A stretch of 64,000 bases of DNA from NCBI GenBank assembly GCA_946902875.1, contig OX336340.1, forward strand, positions 15,825,566-15,889,565, written 5' to 3'. A model generated the notes under the pieces. It worked only from the letters and a program-made list of their open reading frames with translations, searched no databases and had not been told where the DNA came from. Both the position numbers and the translations under genes were made by a program. The first letter of the stretch is position 1, and every line of letters begins with the position of its first letter. This document shows positions 10,661 to 21,589 of the stretch, in pieces. This stretch comes from Nematopogon swammerdamellus. Lineage: Eukaryota; Arthropoda; Insecta; Lepidoptera; Adelidae.

Positions 10661-11972
10661 TTAATTTTGTGTATTTTTATTACTTTTTTGTATAATATAT
10701 GTAAAATTAATGTAAAATTTTAATAACGTGAAATAAAGACTATAATATAATAATAATAAATATGAAACGAAGTAGGCACAACATTTCCTGTTTCTGAAAA
10801 TGTTTTATCGATGTTCTATCACACGAAGTCCGTTTGGCTCTGGTTGTAGTAGTGACGTGTACTGATGAGCGCGCTTGTGTGTGTTGTGTCGCGACTCGCG
10901 ATCGTGACTGAGCGCAGCGCTCTCGAGGTTACGCACACTACAACAATGTGCATGTGCATGCCTGACAACATTCATAGCCAAACGGACTTCTTGAGATAGA
11001 ATATCTGTACCGCTTTTTAAAACAAAATTAAGTAACAGAAACCGGTATATAGTGTTCAATTGAAAGTTAACTAAGTAGTGTAAACTATAGAAGTTAGGCG
11101 AACTATCTCGTTCACACGAAATGAACTTAATTAATTAACTTATTAATTACCTAAGAACCTCAAACTAATTCCCGTAACAGCAGCCTTTGAAACAATTCGC
11201 GCAGGACCTTGAACCCACTAACTCTGTAGAAGCAACAAGATATAAGAGGTTTGAAGTATTGTCTCTATCCGAATAGAAGATACTTCACCACTGAATACAT
11301 AGGTGACACCTTCCTATTTCAATTATGGCACAAAATTTTATCATGCTGTGCGTACTGGGATTTTTTAGGGTTCCGTACCTTAAAAGATAAAAACGGAACT
11401 CTTACAAGATCACTCCCGTGTCACAGAGGTTTTTCTCGAATACTAAGTAACTTAGAAACAGTGCTAGCATAATATGATAGATCTTGATGACGCGCACATA
11501 TGTCGCATGTTCAATAACTAGATAAAAATTTATTTTAGTTTAATATGGGTGGTCCAATAAAAAAAAGTTTAAATTAACAAATCGTGTGGGCTATCATTTG
11601 AAAGAGGTACCTAACTGTAAGGATTCTAAAAATATATAAAAATAAATGGTATGTCTGACAGTAAAATAACCATTGCTGTAGTTTTTATTTATAACCCAAA
11701 TATATTGTGGATAGTGCGGAACCCTCGGTCCGCGAGTACGAATCGCACTTGGTGGCTTTTTACATTCAATTTCAACCGTATGTCTCTTATTTATTACTCA
11801 AAAATGGCCATCTATGGTACTAATTCATCGGTAATTAAATTACTCATCATTGCCATAGAGTAATAAATATGTGTATGATCATTGCAAATAAATGCACTTT
11901 CATATAAGTGGGTATTTAAATTGTTTGTAGTAATGAATATTTGTTACTGTTATTTATACTTACTTCGTTTCG

Positions 11973-12033
11973 AGGATATTTAAATATATTAAAATATGTT
12001 TGTTTTAATTCATCCATAAGGGTTTCCTTTCAG
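11973..12033 (+). other. intron end before the terminal exon
   Basis: A short stretch between the edge of the duplication and the exon at 12034. It ends in a good polypyrimidine tract and acceptor, 'gggtttcctttcag'. Confidence 0.5.
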
Positions 12034-12232
12034 TCAAACTGACGTGACATTAGTACAGGAGCTGGCATATAAATCACCGCACGACTCCACCACCGACTCC
12101 GGTCTATCAGAGTTATCTATCAGACAGATTAAAGCAGGGTCACACCCTGACCCTGGCCATCGTATCTTAGCCAGCAGCGCGCCCGCCGCCGTCGACGACG
12201 AGCGGCATCGTAAATCTTTCACTTTACCATAA
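12034..12232 (+). CDS. terminal coding exon of an unidentified host gene
   Basis: A strong acceptor ('gtttcctttcag') ends at 12033. The exon enters in phase 2 (first T completes a codon) and reads 65 residues to TAA at 12230-12232: QTDVTLVQELAYKSPHDST, then TDSGLSELSIRQIKAGSHP, then a GC-rich Ala/Asp/Arg part ending KSFTLP. The composition is natural for a disordered protein C-terminus and contrasts with the flanking AT-rich DNA. An AATAAA overlaps the stop at 12232-12237. The phase does not match the phase-1 exon at 4430-4538, and no bridging exon was found. It thus probably ends a different transcript whose earlier exons lie upstream, possibly outside the window. The family is not recognised. 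Confidence 0.5.
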
Positions 12233-12369
12233 ATAAATATATAACATTTGAAAAGGTGATAAACAGACAGATATCTATAAGTGTATACGTACATTCTAGC
12301 TGTGACTGCGCAAAGGCTAAAAACGCGTACAATCGATGCTACGAGTACTTATGTAGCTTTAAGAAAAAA

Positions 12370-13290
12370 GTCGGCAAGTGCGAGTTGGACTCGCGCACCG
12401 AGGGTTCCGTATCATCATCATCACTCAATATATTTGTAGGTATTATGTATGTACAAAAACAATTGTTTTGAAAAATCACGAACCGCCTAAATAAACACTA
12501 CAGCAATGGTATGACTGTGCGGCATTCGTGAAGTTGAAATATACAAAAATATTATATTTCTTATATGACATAACGATATATCTACAATTTTCGGATTTTA
12601 TCTTTACTTGTGATGTGAGACCTTGCTTCTTGCCAAATTTCATTACTCTAGCTAGCTCAACGGTAAGTACCCTATAGGTTTTGATTTCATTTGAGTGAGT
12701 TTGCAATTATTAAAATTTGCCATAAATAGCCGTATCTTTTGATTATATTTATTTAGAAGCTTTCATTTTCTATAGCTCGAAGGGATCGCAGACGTTAGTA
12801 TTTCATATTAGTAGTTCAATTTAATATCTTAACTCGTTACTGAGAAAAAGGGTCTTGACACACAAAACAAGCAATTTTTTTTTTAATATCATATAACTAC
12901 AAGTTTAAAATTTTAGGATTTTTTCCTTTACTTGTGCTATGAGACCTTGCTTCTTACCAAATTTTATGATTCTAGGTTGACGGGAAATACCCTATAGGTT
13001 TTGATTTGATTGGAGTGAGTTTGCGAGTATGAAATCTGACATAGATGGCCGTATCTTTTGATTGCGTTGATTTAGAAGCTTGCATTTTCTACACCTTAAA
13101 GAAATCGTAGATCTTAGTATTTCATCTTCAATTTTTCATCTTGATCCGTTCCTGAGAAAAAGGGTCCTTGTCATACAAAACAATTTTTTTTTTTAATGTC
13201 AATAACTACAATTTTACATTTTTCGGATTTTTTCCTTTACTTGTGCTATGAGACCTTGCTTCTTACCAAATTTTATGATTCTATGTCAGG
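12370..13290 (+). repeat. dispersed repeat R2 with a tandem unit of about 315 bp
   Basis: It begins 'gcaagtgcgagttggactcg' and 'gcgcaccgagggttccgta'. It then contains two full units and a partial third of a roughly 315-bp repeat: 'tgagaccttgcttct' occurs at about 12617, 12937 and 13250, each followed by 'accaaattt' or a variant, and the first two also by 'taccctataggttttgattt'. Units are diverged by perhaps a tenth, so this amplification is older than the 5682-11972 duplication. Fragments of the same family lie at 17440-17750, 33130-33310, 44580-44700 and 54425-54550. Confidence 0.65.
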
Positions 13291-14866
13291 AAGCTACAGA
13301 GCTGACTGTAGCCAGTTCGCAAAAGCTCACGAAATACTTGTGTGCGAATAAAGTGAAAAACTTTAATGTTTTAAATGGTATAGCATTGGAAAACGTTCAC
13401 TTACATTTATATAGAAAATAATAGGTAAATAAGTATAACAAAGACGAATTTCATTAAATTATATGTAACAGTTTTTCGCTTAGAAGGCGGAATTTTTACA
13501 AAATGCTACTTCTTCCCGTCAACCTTGCACACAATACATTATAATTTACGCCTTATTTTGTTTATTTTTAGGTTTTTAAACAAGTAAAACTAAACTTTAA
13601 ATAAATAATAAACGTTAAACTGTTTAAATCGGCCCCATAGTACATTTCTTCTCTACCCCTTAGGGCCCAGAGAACCCTAAGGGGTAGGGATATTCAATGA
13701 AGTCAAACGGTGTTTTCTTCATAGAATCGACATGCACCTCACAAAATTATAAAACGTATCGAGCATCTCCTGATTATATAGCTAGCATGATCCGGATATG
13801 AAAAACAAAACAATTTAAAACATTTTTAAATATGAATAACAACTGCATAGTGGTAGTTAAACTTTTTGAAATAACTGTTTTCGAGTTGAGTTTAGTCTGT
13901 AGCGTTTTGCACATTTTGTGTAAATAGCGATGCAGAAGCGCAGATACAAACTTCCTGAGCGGTTAGTCTGCTGCGGGGCGCTGAGCAGGGAGCAGTGTGT
14001 AGGAGTAAGTTTGTAAGCAGATAACAGCGGGAGTTTGTGTTGACGTAAAAGGAAACTTTACAGAGATTAGAATATACTTTCCCTTTTATTTCCCTACCAT
14101 AAAAAAGAATTTACATGTTTATGTGAATAAATAAAAAATAATACTCTTGCTTTTTGTGTTTACTTGGATATTTGGGTTTCATAGGTTTTCTAGCCAACCA
14201 CGTTGTCAGAGTCTCTAACAAAATTGATCAAGAATCTATATATATATCCTTATCTACTAAGCTATCCATTGTATCTGTATCCTTCTGTCAGTTCATCAAT
14301 ACTGTACTTGAACGATTTGACATATATTATATTGAAACATGTTTTATGGAGTTCCGCGGTGTAATAAAATTAAAAGAAGAAAAATTTTCTGGAGTCATCA
14401 ACTAGCAGTACTAAAATTGGTAATAAAAATATTTGAGTAAATTGAAAAAATTATGCATCTAAAACCAAAAAGTTTAACTATTAAAATTAAAATGATCTAA
14501 TATTCGTTTAGACGAATTAGACATATATACCAACTTATAAATATTTAATCTTCTTCGTACATTATTATAAAATTCTAAAATTTTCTAAATCCTTAAAATT
14601 TTCATTTCATCCAGCATTACAAAGATGAAAATTGTTTACCGAATGGACAGGCCTAAAAGCTGCTAATCTATTCGGTAGATTTTATCCTTTTCCTTGAACT
14701 GAAGGTCTTTCGTTAATGAAATTAGTGTAGGTCTTCGTAATTTCGCGGTGACAATTTCCTTTTTATCTACAGAAGGAACCGAGCTGAATACTAACTAAGT
14801 AAACAAGGCATCGGCTTAAGTTTTTCATCTGGAAGTAGCCTCATCTCGAACACATTTTCACATAAC
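13291..14866. other. AT-rich intron sequence, one small hairpin
   Basis: No gene is recognised. A perfect 13-bp inverted pair ('ctaccccttaggg' at 13653-13665 with its inverse at 13675-13687) forms a small hairpin. A GC-richer island at 13928-14004 is open between an 'aaatag' and a GTAAGT, but its length does not fit the phase-1 exon chain. Just before 14867 some sequence may belong to the retrotransposon copy that follows, but no frame supports this. Confidence 0.35.
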
Positions 14867-16135
14867 ATGGTACCAACGATAAAGAAAAAGAAAGAAATCT
14901 TGTTAAAATTTGCAAACCATTTGGTCAATTTACAACCGCATGTCTCTTTCTACCTTTTAAGGCATTGCTTTTATATTCCAAAATTTACATACCTTCTCCG
15001 CACAAGTCCATTTTGGAACCACATAGAGGAAATATTAGATTTAGATAACATTTTAAAAACAACTGTAAACACTATTTTTAATATAAACTTAGAAATTCAA
15101 GATAAAGCCTGGACACAAATAACTTTACCAGTTAGGTTCGGTGGATGCGGAGTCCGTTTGGTCCAGGATGTCGCCTTGCCTGCCTTCCTTTCGTCGATCC
15201 ACAGTGTATCAAACCTCATCGGTTCTGTATTAAGCCCGTCACTCGGTGACGTTGAGGTTGTACACTCGGTCGAGGCGAGGGAGGCGTGGCTGGTGAAATG
15301 TCCCAATCAATCTCCACCAGTTTTCCCAAATTCGCAACGTGGCTGGGATGAACCCGTTATTAATTCAATTTGTAGAGTTCTCTCTCTGGACGGCAGCGAT
15401 GCTGATAAGGCACGCATCCTGGCATCGTCGCAGACTGAATCCGGTGCGTGGCTTAATGCATTTCCGTCACCACATCTTGGCACTCTGCTTGACAGAGATA
15501 CGCTACGCATCGCTTTCTGTCTGCGGTTTGGTCTCAGGATCTGCCAGCAGCATACATGTGTTTGCGGTGAATTGGTGAGGACGTTAGGGCATCATGGTCT
15601 TTCTTGCTCCAGGAGTGCTGGCAGGATATCTCGCCACGCTGACATCAACCGTATTCTAAAGCGCTCCCTTGCATCTGCGAATATGCCTAGTATGTTGGAA
15701 CCTCTTGGCCTGTCTAGAGACGACGGAAAACGGCCAGACGGTCTCACACTCTTGCCGTGGAAGCAGGGGAGGGCTTTGGTTTGGGATGTCACGTGTGCCG
15801 ATACCTTAGCTCCTAGTCATGTAGTGGGCTCTAGTCAGGTTGCTGGCTATGCCGCAGCAAAGGCAGAAAAAGCGAAACATCTGAAATACAATACTATTAA
15901 GCAGCACTACGAGTTCGTTGCCTTTGCTGTGGAGACTCTTGGGGTGTGGAGTCCGGACGCTAAAGACCTCGTGAAGCAGCTAGGTCAGCTGCTTATTGAA
16001 GCGTCCGGGGACCGTCGTGCCAAAGCGTTCCTCACACAAAACATCAGCCTCGCCATCCAGCGCGGGAACGCGGCGGCTGTCCTCGGGACAATGAATGATG
16101 TCCCGAGGATGCAGGAATATTTTTATTTAATTTAA
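14867..16135 (+). CDS. C-terminal part of a non-LTR retrotransposon polyprotein with a restriction-like endonuclease
   Basis: An intact 422-codon frame, the longest in the window. Residues 30-110 resemble the post-RT thumb region of such elements (YLLRTSPFW, then LPVRFGGCGVRL). A zinc-knuckle-like motif follows, C231-x-C233-x8-H242-x4-C247, which fits the CCHC pattern preceding the RLE domain. The endonuclease motif is R289-P290-D291, 15 residues, then D307-V-T. The tail (FVAFAVETLG near 350-359, LAIQRGNAAAVLGT near 395-408) recurs in copies at about 60088-60640 and 34812-34977. The RT domain is missing, so this is a 5'-truncated, non-autonomous copy, but its frame is unbroken, which suggests recent insertion. 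The ATG may not be the original start. R2-like RLE elements are the nearest named group I can offer; the clade is not determined. Confidence 0.75.
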   Translation: MVPTIKKKKEILLKFANHLVNLQPHVSFYLLRHCFYIPKFTYLLRTSPFWNHIEEILDLDNILKTTVNTIFNINLEIQDKAWTQITLPVRFGGCGVRLVQDVALPAFLSSIHSVSNLIGSVLSPSLGDVEVVHSVEAREAWLVKCPNQSPPVFPNSQRGWDEPVINSICRVLSLDGSDADKARILASSQTESGAWLNAFPSPHLGTLLDRDTLRIAFCLRFGLRICQQHTCVCGELVRTLGHHGLSCSRSAGRISRHADINRILKRSLASANMPSMLEPLGLSRDDGKRPDGLTLLPWKQGRALVWDVTCADTLAPSHVVGSSQVAGYAAAKAEKAKHLKYNTIKQHYEFVAFAVETLGVWSPDAKDLVKQLGQLLIEASGDRRAKAFLTQNISLAIQRGNAAAVLGTMNDVPRMQEYFYLI

Positions 16136-16640
16136 GTTGTTACATTTCTGTTCAATTTAATTTTTCTTTGTCAAATAAAAAACATATTTTTTACTGGACA
16201 TCTACTTGTTATATTCGAATTAGGCTATTTAATTAATAGTACAATAACATAGTATAGAGTTACCTAGTGTGTGCCATATTATAATATCCAATGATAACAA
16301 TATTACTTCATTCAGAATGATTCACTCAAAATGTACAAACAATTTATTTATTTATTTTTATTTATTTATTAGGCTATTTATAGTTTATTATTTAACGTGT
16401 TTATAAATAATTTTTTTTTACATAAAGTAACATATTTTTAATCTAGCTCTCACCTTAATTGCGTTCATAATATCAATCAGAAGTATATTATGTAGGTGAG
16501 TTACTTCATCTTGCGCGTGAAGTTACATACAATTTTTGTATGATTCGGTAATAGCCGTTTTCACCACCTCCGGTTAAGTTGAGTCCAATAGTTATTTGTC
16601 GGTTAAAGTAACGTTTTTATACATTTGACAGGAGTTACTG
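16136..16640 (+). other. retrotransposon 3' tail and AT-rich sequence
   Basis: Directly after the ORF, 'gtcaaataaaaaacatat' is a plausible 3' UTR end of the element. TTTA/TTTATT low-complexity sequence follows at 16343-16370. No gene is seen in the rest. Confidence 0.4.
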
Positions 16641-16877
16641 GCAGCTGTTTTTTATGGAAACTGACACGGTTGGCTAAATCACCTACTACATACGTGATGT
16701 CAGCCCATAACACCTTGGTGAACTAGCCGGCTACACTGAACTGGACGGAAAACACGAACTATTTACATAGCAACCGACCTTTCATTCAGTCCGGTGGTAC
16801 CAACCCGGACGGGTTAAACCCTACCACCTAGTAGGTAAGAAGGGAAGGGACCTACAGTTTATGTGGAATCCGTAATG
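16640..16877 (-). mobile_element. 5S-type SINE body, 5' truncated
   Basis: Plus-strand 'actgacacggttggctaaat', 'gatgtcagcccataacacc' and 'ctacagtttatgtggaatcc' are the reverse complement of the SINE body. The copy stops at 'ggaatccg', just before the 5S-derived head would begin. Confidence 0.7.
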
Positions 16878-17440
16878 TAATTTAATTTAAATCTTTGATT
16901 TTATTAAATGGAATAAAAATGTTATAGATAAGTTAGTTTAATTTTTAGTTTAAATATTTAATGTAAACCAAATGTTTAATATGTAGACTTGGGTTTATCA
17001 GAAGAAACCTTCATACAAATGTAAAATCAAAATTATTTTGAATGAAAATAAAAACTATAATTAATACATACAAATCATTAATTTATTTAGGTCTGTGTAC
17101 GTAAACTCCTAGCTTAGCTTAAATGCTGACGAGCTGTGATTTTCAACCCGATATTCGTGTGAAGTGAAAATGTAGGCAAAATTCAGTCTCGAAATTGTAT
17201 TTCAACAAAATGTAAAGGATAAATAATTATTGCGATGTGTTGGCGTAATCCTGCGAATCCGGTGAATCCGACGAGTTCGCCGGTAATCAGAGTGCGAGTA
17301 AGCACGAGCGAACTTAAGCCTTCTCTCGACTCTTTCCGTGTCACTGAACGGGTCTGCCCTCACTGCCAACCATCCATTGTATCTCCTCCAATTTTGGCTG
17401 TACGGATTTGATGAAAATTCACAGGAAAGTCCAACTTTTA
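16878..17440. other. no gene recognised
   Basis: AT-rich, with a GC-richer stretch at 17225-17370 that shows no coding frame with splice support. Confidence 0.3.
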
Positions 17441-17750
17441 TTAAAATTCAATTTTTTTTTCATTCTCATTTAATTCCATTCCCGATGCTATGTTAAATGC
17501 TTATATACACTCGTACACATCTAAAATGACTTAAGTAAAGTAGGTAAATAACAATATTTTTACACCGCTCCACCGCTGGTAAAAAAAAATTAAAATTGAA
17601 TTTTACACCTCCAAGGGACCGTAGACTTATTTCAACTTGATACCTCTACCCGTTACTGAGAGAAAAATTCTTGACAGACGGGCGGACGGACGGACGAACA
17701 ACTAATTTATCCTATAAGGGTTCCGTTTTTCGCCCTTTTGCAAATACTTA
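17441..17750 (+). repeat. dispersed repeat fragment, family R2
   Basis: Contains 'acacctccaagggaccgtag', 'ttacttcaacttgatacctc'-like sequence, 'cgttactgagagaaaaattc', an ACGG-rich run, and 'ataagggttccgtttttcgc'. This is the 3' half of the R2 family. Confidence 0.55.
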
Positions 17751-17959
17751 TGCAAGAGGCAGACAGACGCAGGTAGAGAAGAAAATAGACCGTGGTGATA
17801 AGATGGAATTCAATCAAAATTAGACACACATGTTGATTTCATTATATCCGATATGTACGTCGATGTAAATAGATTTGCTCTTTGAAATTTGCCTGAAGCA
17901 TACACAAGATGTAGAAAGGTCACATATGGAATTGAATACTTTTTCACAACTGAAATCAG

Positions 17960-18019
17960 AAACCCGACAAAGCCCCTTACTTCAAAGGCACGCGCCAGCA
18001 GATTCCTCTACAATGCCAA
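17960..18019 (+). CDS. candidate 60-nt internal exon of the PDZ-protein gene
   Basis: An acceptor at 17959 ('ctttttcacaactgaaatcag') and an excellent donor at 18020 (GTAAGTACG) bound exactly 60 nt, a multiple of three. Read in phase 1 it gives (E)TRQSPLLQRHAPADSSTMP with no stop, and joins in frame to the 4430-4538 exon before it and the 34380-34499 exon after it. The peptide is Ser/Pro/Arg-rich and probably disordered. Because the length keeps the frame, it could be a cassette exon. The call rests on splice sites, phase and composition only. The same frame is open for about 85 nt upstream, so a longer exon is possible. Confidence 0.45.
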
Positions 18020-19689
18020 GTAAGTACGCTGGCATTATTTATATGCTCTCTCCCTCTGTTTGGACACGTTATGTTTGCGTAAGACACTGAATTAAAGTTC
18101 TGAAGCGGTCGGTGATGTATTGCTTATTCCGCCTCGAGTTTGTAGGAGACACCAGTTTTCCCGAGAGCCGCAAGATGGCGCCTCAGTCGTTATGTCTACC
18201 GGCTTGCACCTAGGTGAGGTAAATGCTGTATAGCAATACGATTGTAGTATTAAAACAGTCTTTTGCTGCCGTGTTGTCGTGGTGTTATTTTAGTACCGAG
18301 CACAGGGTAATATTGCGGCATATTTTAGTAGGCAAGTATGTTTCTTAGGTCGTTACTTATTTAATTGGTTAACCAGTATTTAACTATAACAACCCTACGG
18401 TGTCCTCATGTGGATTGTTTTCAATTCGACCCCTATGTATTTATTTGTTGTTCTTCTTCACGTCTTCAGGTTGAAATTGCCAATATCTATTAATGTATCA
18501 TGTATAAACATTTTGACAACCCTGAAATACGATCAAAGGGTGAAATAAATACGAAAGACAAGGGTTGCCATGGGCCACTGTGGCCTTGTGGTTACACACT
18601 GAAATAACCAATTTTGTTAATCCGAATGAAGAAGGACGAATTCAGGATAATGTTTTGTTCCGTTCGCTGATTGCACCCACTTCCTGGAAGGCTTTACGTC
18701 CGTTAATTCAATAGAGCGGACACTTATCTTGTTTATTCCGAGTGGCAACCCGCGGCCGAGCCCTGTCGCCCCTAAATGATAGGAGCTGGGTTTTAATTAC
18801 GGCACATACAGATGAGTTCATTTATTTTTAAAACCGCAACTCGTGATAAAATTTTATCTTTTGTAATTTTAATGCCGAAGTCAAGTCTTAATGGCATTTC
18901 TAGGAGGCTTTGACAGAAAAACAAACGGACCGACGAAGAGACGAATGCCGACGGAGAGACATAGGTGAACGGACATTTTAACGAAATTATAAAAACGAAT
19001 GAAACGATGAAACGTCGAAACGGACATTTTATTGACTTAGTCAAACATACATAAAGGTTACTACTGAGGCTATCTCAGGGACGTAACATACATACTATAT
19101 TAATAAACTTCAATAAACTCACCAAATACTTCACAATATTGCACTTTGATAGAACGAAGAAATTGAAAACTAAATTGTTTTGCCCTTATTATGCGAGAGT
19201 AACAAGCAAAAATCCCACAAAGTCCACATATTGAAAAAGTAAAAACTCTTTTAGCGCATTCCGAAAGTTAAGCGAAAATTCGCGCATGGACCCTTATTCC
19301 CATAAGGATCAGAGAACAAATGGGTTGTGTGGCTCACTCAGTGACTTATTGTTCAATTAAAATGAAAAAAGGCACACTTTATTTGTTGGAACAAACGAAT
19401 ACAATATTTACGAGGGCTTTCAGGGTCTGCTCATTCGGCCTCTGAAGACTAACTCCCTGAACATAAGGTTCAACTGCCCGCATGCGGTCAAATATAGGTT
19501 GCTCTACATTAAATATGCGATTGTTTGAACTATACATTTGTCACTTCAGAAAGTCCATATTCCATTTCTTGGCATGCACCTCCCTCACTGTACCAGTATC
19601 ACAGTTCATAGTAGTATAATAGTTCCAGTATGTTGTCTCCGTCTCGTTGCTCTCTCATAAGTTTTACGATATTATTTCAAACATACCGT
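18020..19689. other. intron sequence, one GC-richer spot
   Basis: No gene is recognised. At about 18146-18213 a GC-richer stretch with 'ccgcaagatggcgcc' precedes a GTGAGG donor-like site. A short ATG frame from 18192 would end in phase 1, but the evidence is too thin to call an exon. A run of 'ggacggacattt'-like motifs lies at about 18920-19030. Confidence 0.3.
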
Positions 19690-19800
19690 GTAGGGCCGGT
19701 ACTTAAAAAGAATAGCCCCACTGCATCTCTCCCCATGCATGTCGTAAAAGCCGACTTAGGGATAAGGACGGCATCTTGCCGTGCTAAAGAACTCCCTCAT
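19690..19800 (-). repeat. dispersed repeat fragment, family B
   Basis: 'aagaatagccccactgcatc' and 'gccgacttagggataaggac' are the reverse complement of the 3' half of the family present at 41590-41930, 26500-26800, 57130-57368 and 57485-57780. Confidence 0.55.
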
Positions 19801-20435
19801 TGTACCTCAGCCTCGAAATGTTTTTCATGTACCTCAGTAATCTGAACTAATTCTGACTGGGCTCAAACCTATAAGCAAATATAACACGCAAAATAATCAC
19901 GACCAACATCTCTACCAAAATATGCGATATGTATCGTCAAAATATACGTTCAATGAAGCGAGTTTAATGTCAGAAACCCTAATTCTTTATAGCTACGAGT
20001 AAATTGAATCCTTGTCACACTGGATAAATTCAATTCCTTTACAATACAATTCCTTCTTTTTTTTTCATTTAAACAAGTCAAACACAACAAGTCAAATAAT
20101 GAATGCAATTTTTTTCGCATAAAAAGTCAAGATATTTAAAAATATGATCTAATTAACATTAATTATTAAGCCAAATAATAAAAAAAATTATTAATTAAAC
20201 CATAATAATTACATAAGCCACAACAAGTCAAGTAAGTATAATATAAAATGATAAAAAATTTAGTTACTAAATGTGTACTAAAAGTTACTAGAAAAACTTA
20301 TCACTACAAGCTTCAAATCATAATGAAACTTTTTGATGAGCATACTCTTCACTTTGCCCTCAAATTATCTGCTTTCAAGGTTTCTTACCTATTTACCTTT
20401 CATTTTAGACGAATATTATTATTATTCAGAAAATC
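19801..20435. other. no gene recognised
   Basis: Very AT-rich intron sequence. Confidence 0.3.
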
Positions 20436-20570
20436 ATATATCATCATCATCATCAGCCTGTATCGATCCACTGCTGGACATAGGCCTCTCCCAAGGCACG
20501 CCACCACACGCGGTCTTCCGCTCTTCTCATCCATCCACTCCCGGCTACCTACAAAAAATTTTTTTTTCTT
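20436..20570 (+). mobile_element. RTE-like LINE 3' end fragment
   Basis: A (TCA)n run, then 'gcctgtatcgatccactgct' and 'ggacataggcctctcccaag', then 'cttctcatccatccactccc' to an A/T run. The '...cactgctggacataggcctc' signature recurs at 25036-25090 and, in variant form, at 35110-35210 and 38025-38090; a reverse-complement copy is at 49650-49745. A trinucleotide repeat next to the end is typical of RTE-clade tails. The clade is inferred. Confidence 0.5.
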
Positions 20571-21289
20571 CATGGTCACAGTTTGACTTTCCTAGTTTGG
20601 AAACTCAAAGTGAAGCACTTTGCATACTCGTATTAATTCCAGCCATATTTTGTTTTCTAGTAAGTAATACTTCGCCTTGTACAACTGCTTCTGAAATGAA
20701 ATCATTTTATGAGAGTACAATGAGGCACTCTGTTGGTGTATTTGTTGATGGCGTAATCGGTGTCGAAGCTAAATGTGCTCTCTTGAACATGATGCTAGCA
20801 AACTTGACCTATTCATCCAAGGTTGTGAGCCATATTATAAACCAATTATTTTTTCAAGTGGTTCCATTTCAAAGGCATCTCCAGAAAACAACAAATGACC
20901 TATCTGCTCTTTTCGGAACTATCTGTACGTTAGTGCGAGTGAGAGGGACAGTATTTTATGTGTTCAATGAAACGCACGTTCGGAGTGTATATTAGGTACC
21001 TACCCTCATAATATTTCTCACTATGAATAACTTTTGCTCGCGATCAGATAATATGACATATTGTGGATTAATCGGTTATTATTGGTATAAAAAACGCCTA
21101 CCCAACTCAAATTCACAAGGGAGCCATATTTGAAGTCATTCAAATAGTTAAAATTGTGCATACTAGATATAGTTGATTATCCTAATATTTTCGTACAAGT
21201 TCAAATTCTAAGGCGCACCTGTATATTCAGCTCGAACTTCAGCAATGGGTGGCTTAACCGTATGGAATAACTCGGTTGGAATAACAGCG
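20571..21289. other. unassigned, with a long plus-strand open frame
   Basis: A plus frame stays open to 20995 and a natural-looking minus frame (KRAHLASTPITPSTNTPTE, at about 20730-20800) crosses the same bases. Neither has recognisable motifs. The plus frame starts inside repeat sequence, so it is probably fortuitous. Decay of an unidentified mobile element is possible. Confidence 0.2.
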
Positions 21290-21415
21290 ACCGATACTCG
21301 GAAGCGGGCCGGACGTCCGGCCGCCGCAGCTCTTGCCCCAACCCACTGGCACCGCCACCTCCCCTTCCCATGCCGCCGCCACCTTCGCCCACTTCCGGGT
21401 TTCGCGTAATATTTC
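21290..21415. other. GC-rich, CCG-rich island
   Basis: A sharp GC-rich block in AT-rich DNA. The plus frame gives a proline-rich peptide (NPLAPPPPLPMPPPPSPTS) and the minus frame a glycine-rich one. A 'taacag' precedes it and a weak GTAATA follows. The protein-like frame would need a phase-2 entry, which does not fit the phase-1 exon chain, so it is not called an exon. It could be a CpG-rich regulatory island. Confidence 0.3.
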
Positions 21416-21589
21416 GACGATCATAACTTCCGTTCCTCAGGTACCGAACCGAATATATATAATGGTATTAATTGTTAGTATCAATTTGACATACCGCGCG
21501 CCTTTATTTTATTTATAAAAATTATATAACTCTTTATTTCAGCCAACTAGGGCCATATTAAATATTATACATGTCCAAAATGTCAATTC

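Larger units (their letters stand above)
8101..11972. repeat. segmental tandem duplication, right copy (longer form)
   Basis: This 3872-bp block directly abuts the left copy at 8100/8101 and keeps the 1453-bp internal segment missing there. Inside that segment are a 121-bp tandem repeat, a dispersed R1 element and most of a retrotransposon endonuclease remnant. Near-perfect identity of the shared 2.4 kb points to a very recent duplication or to a haplotype or assembly artefact. Confidence 0.9.

Noticed and set aside
13928..14004. Open GC-richer segment with an AG before it and GTAAGT after it
   Set aside because: 77 nt long, so it breaks the phase-1 chain either as an internal exon or, from its ATG at 13930, as a first exon (ends in phase 0). 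The upstream tract is also a poor acceptor.
18146..18213. Possible third alternative first exon near 'caagatggcgcc'
   Set aside because: A 7-codon frame from 18192 ends in phase 1 at GTGAGG, but it is preceded by a better-placed out-of-frame ATG, and nothing else supports it.
20333..20995. 220-codon plus-strand ORF
   Set aside because: It starts in simple and RTE-tail repeat sequence, has no recognisable domain, and a minus-strand frame over part of it looks equally protein-like.
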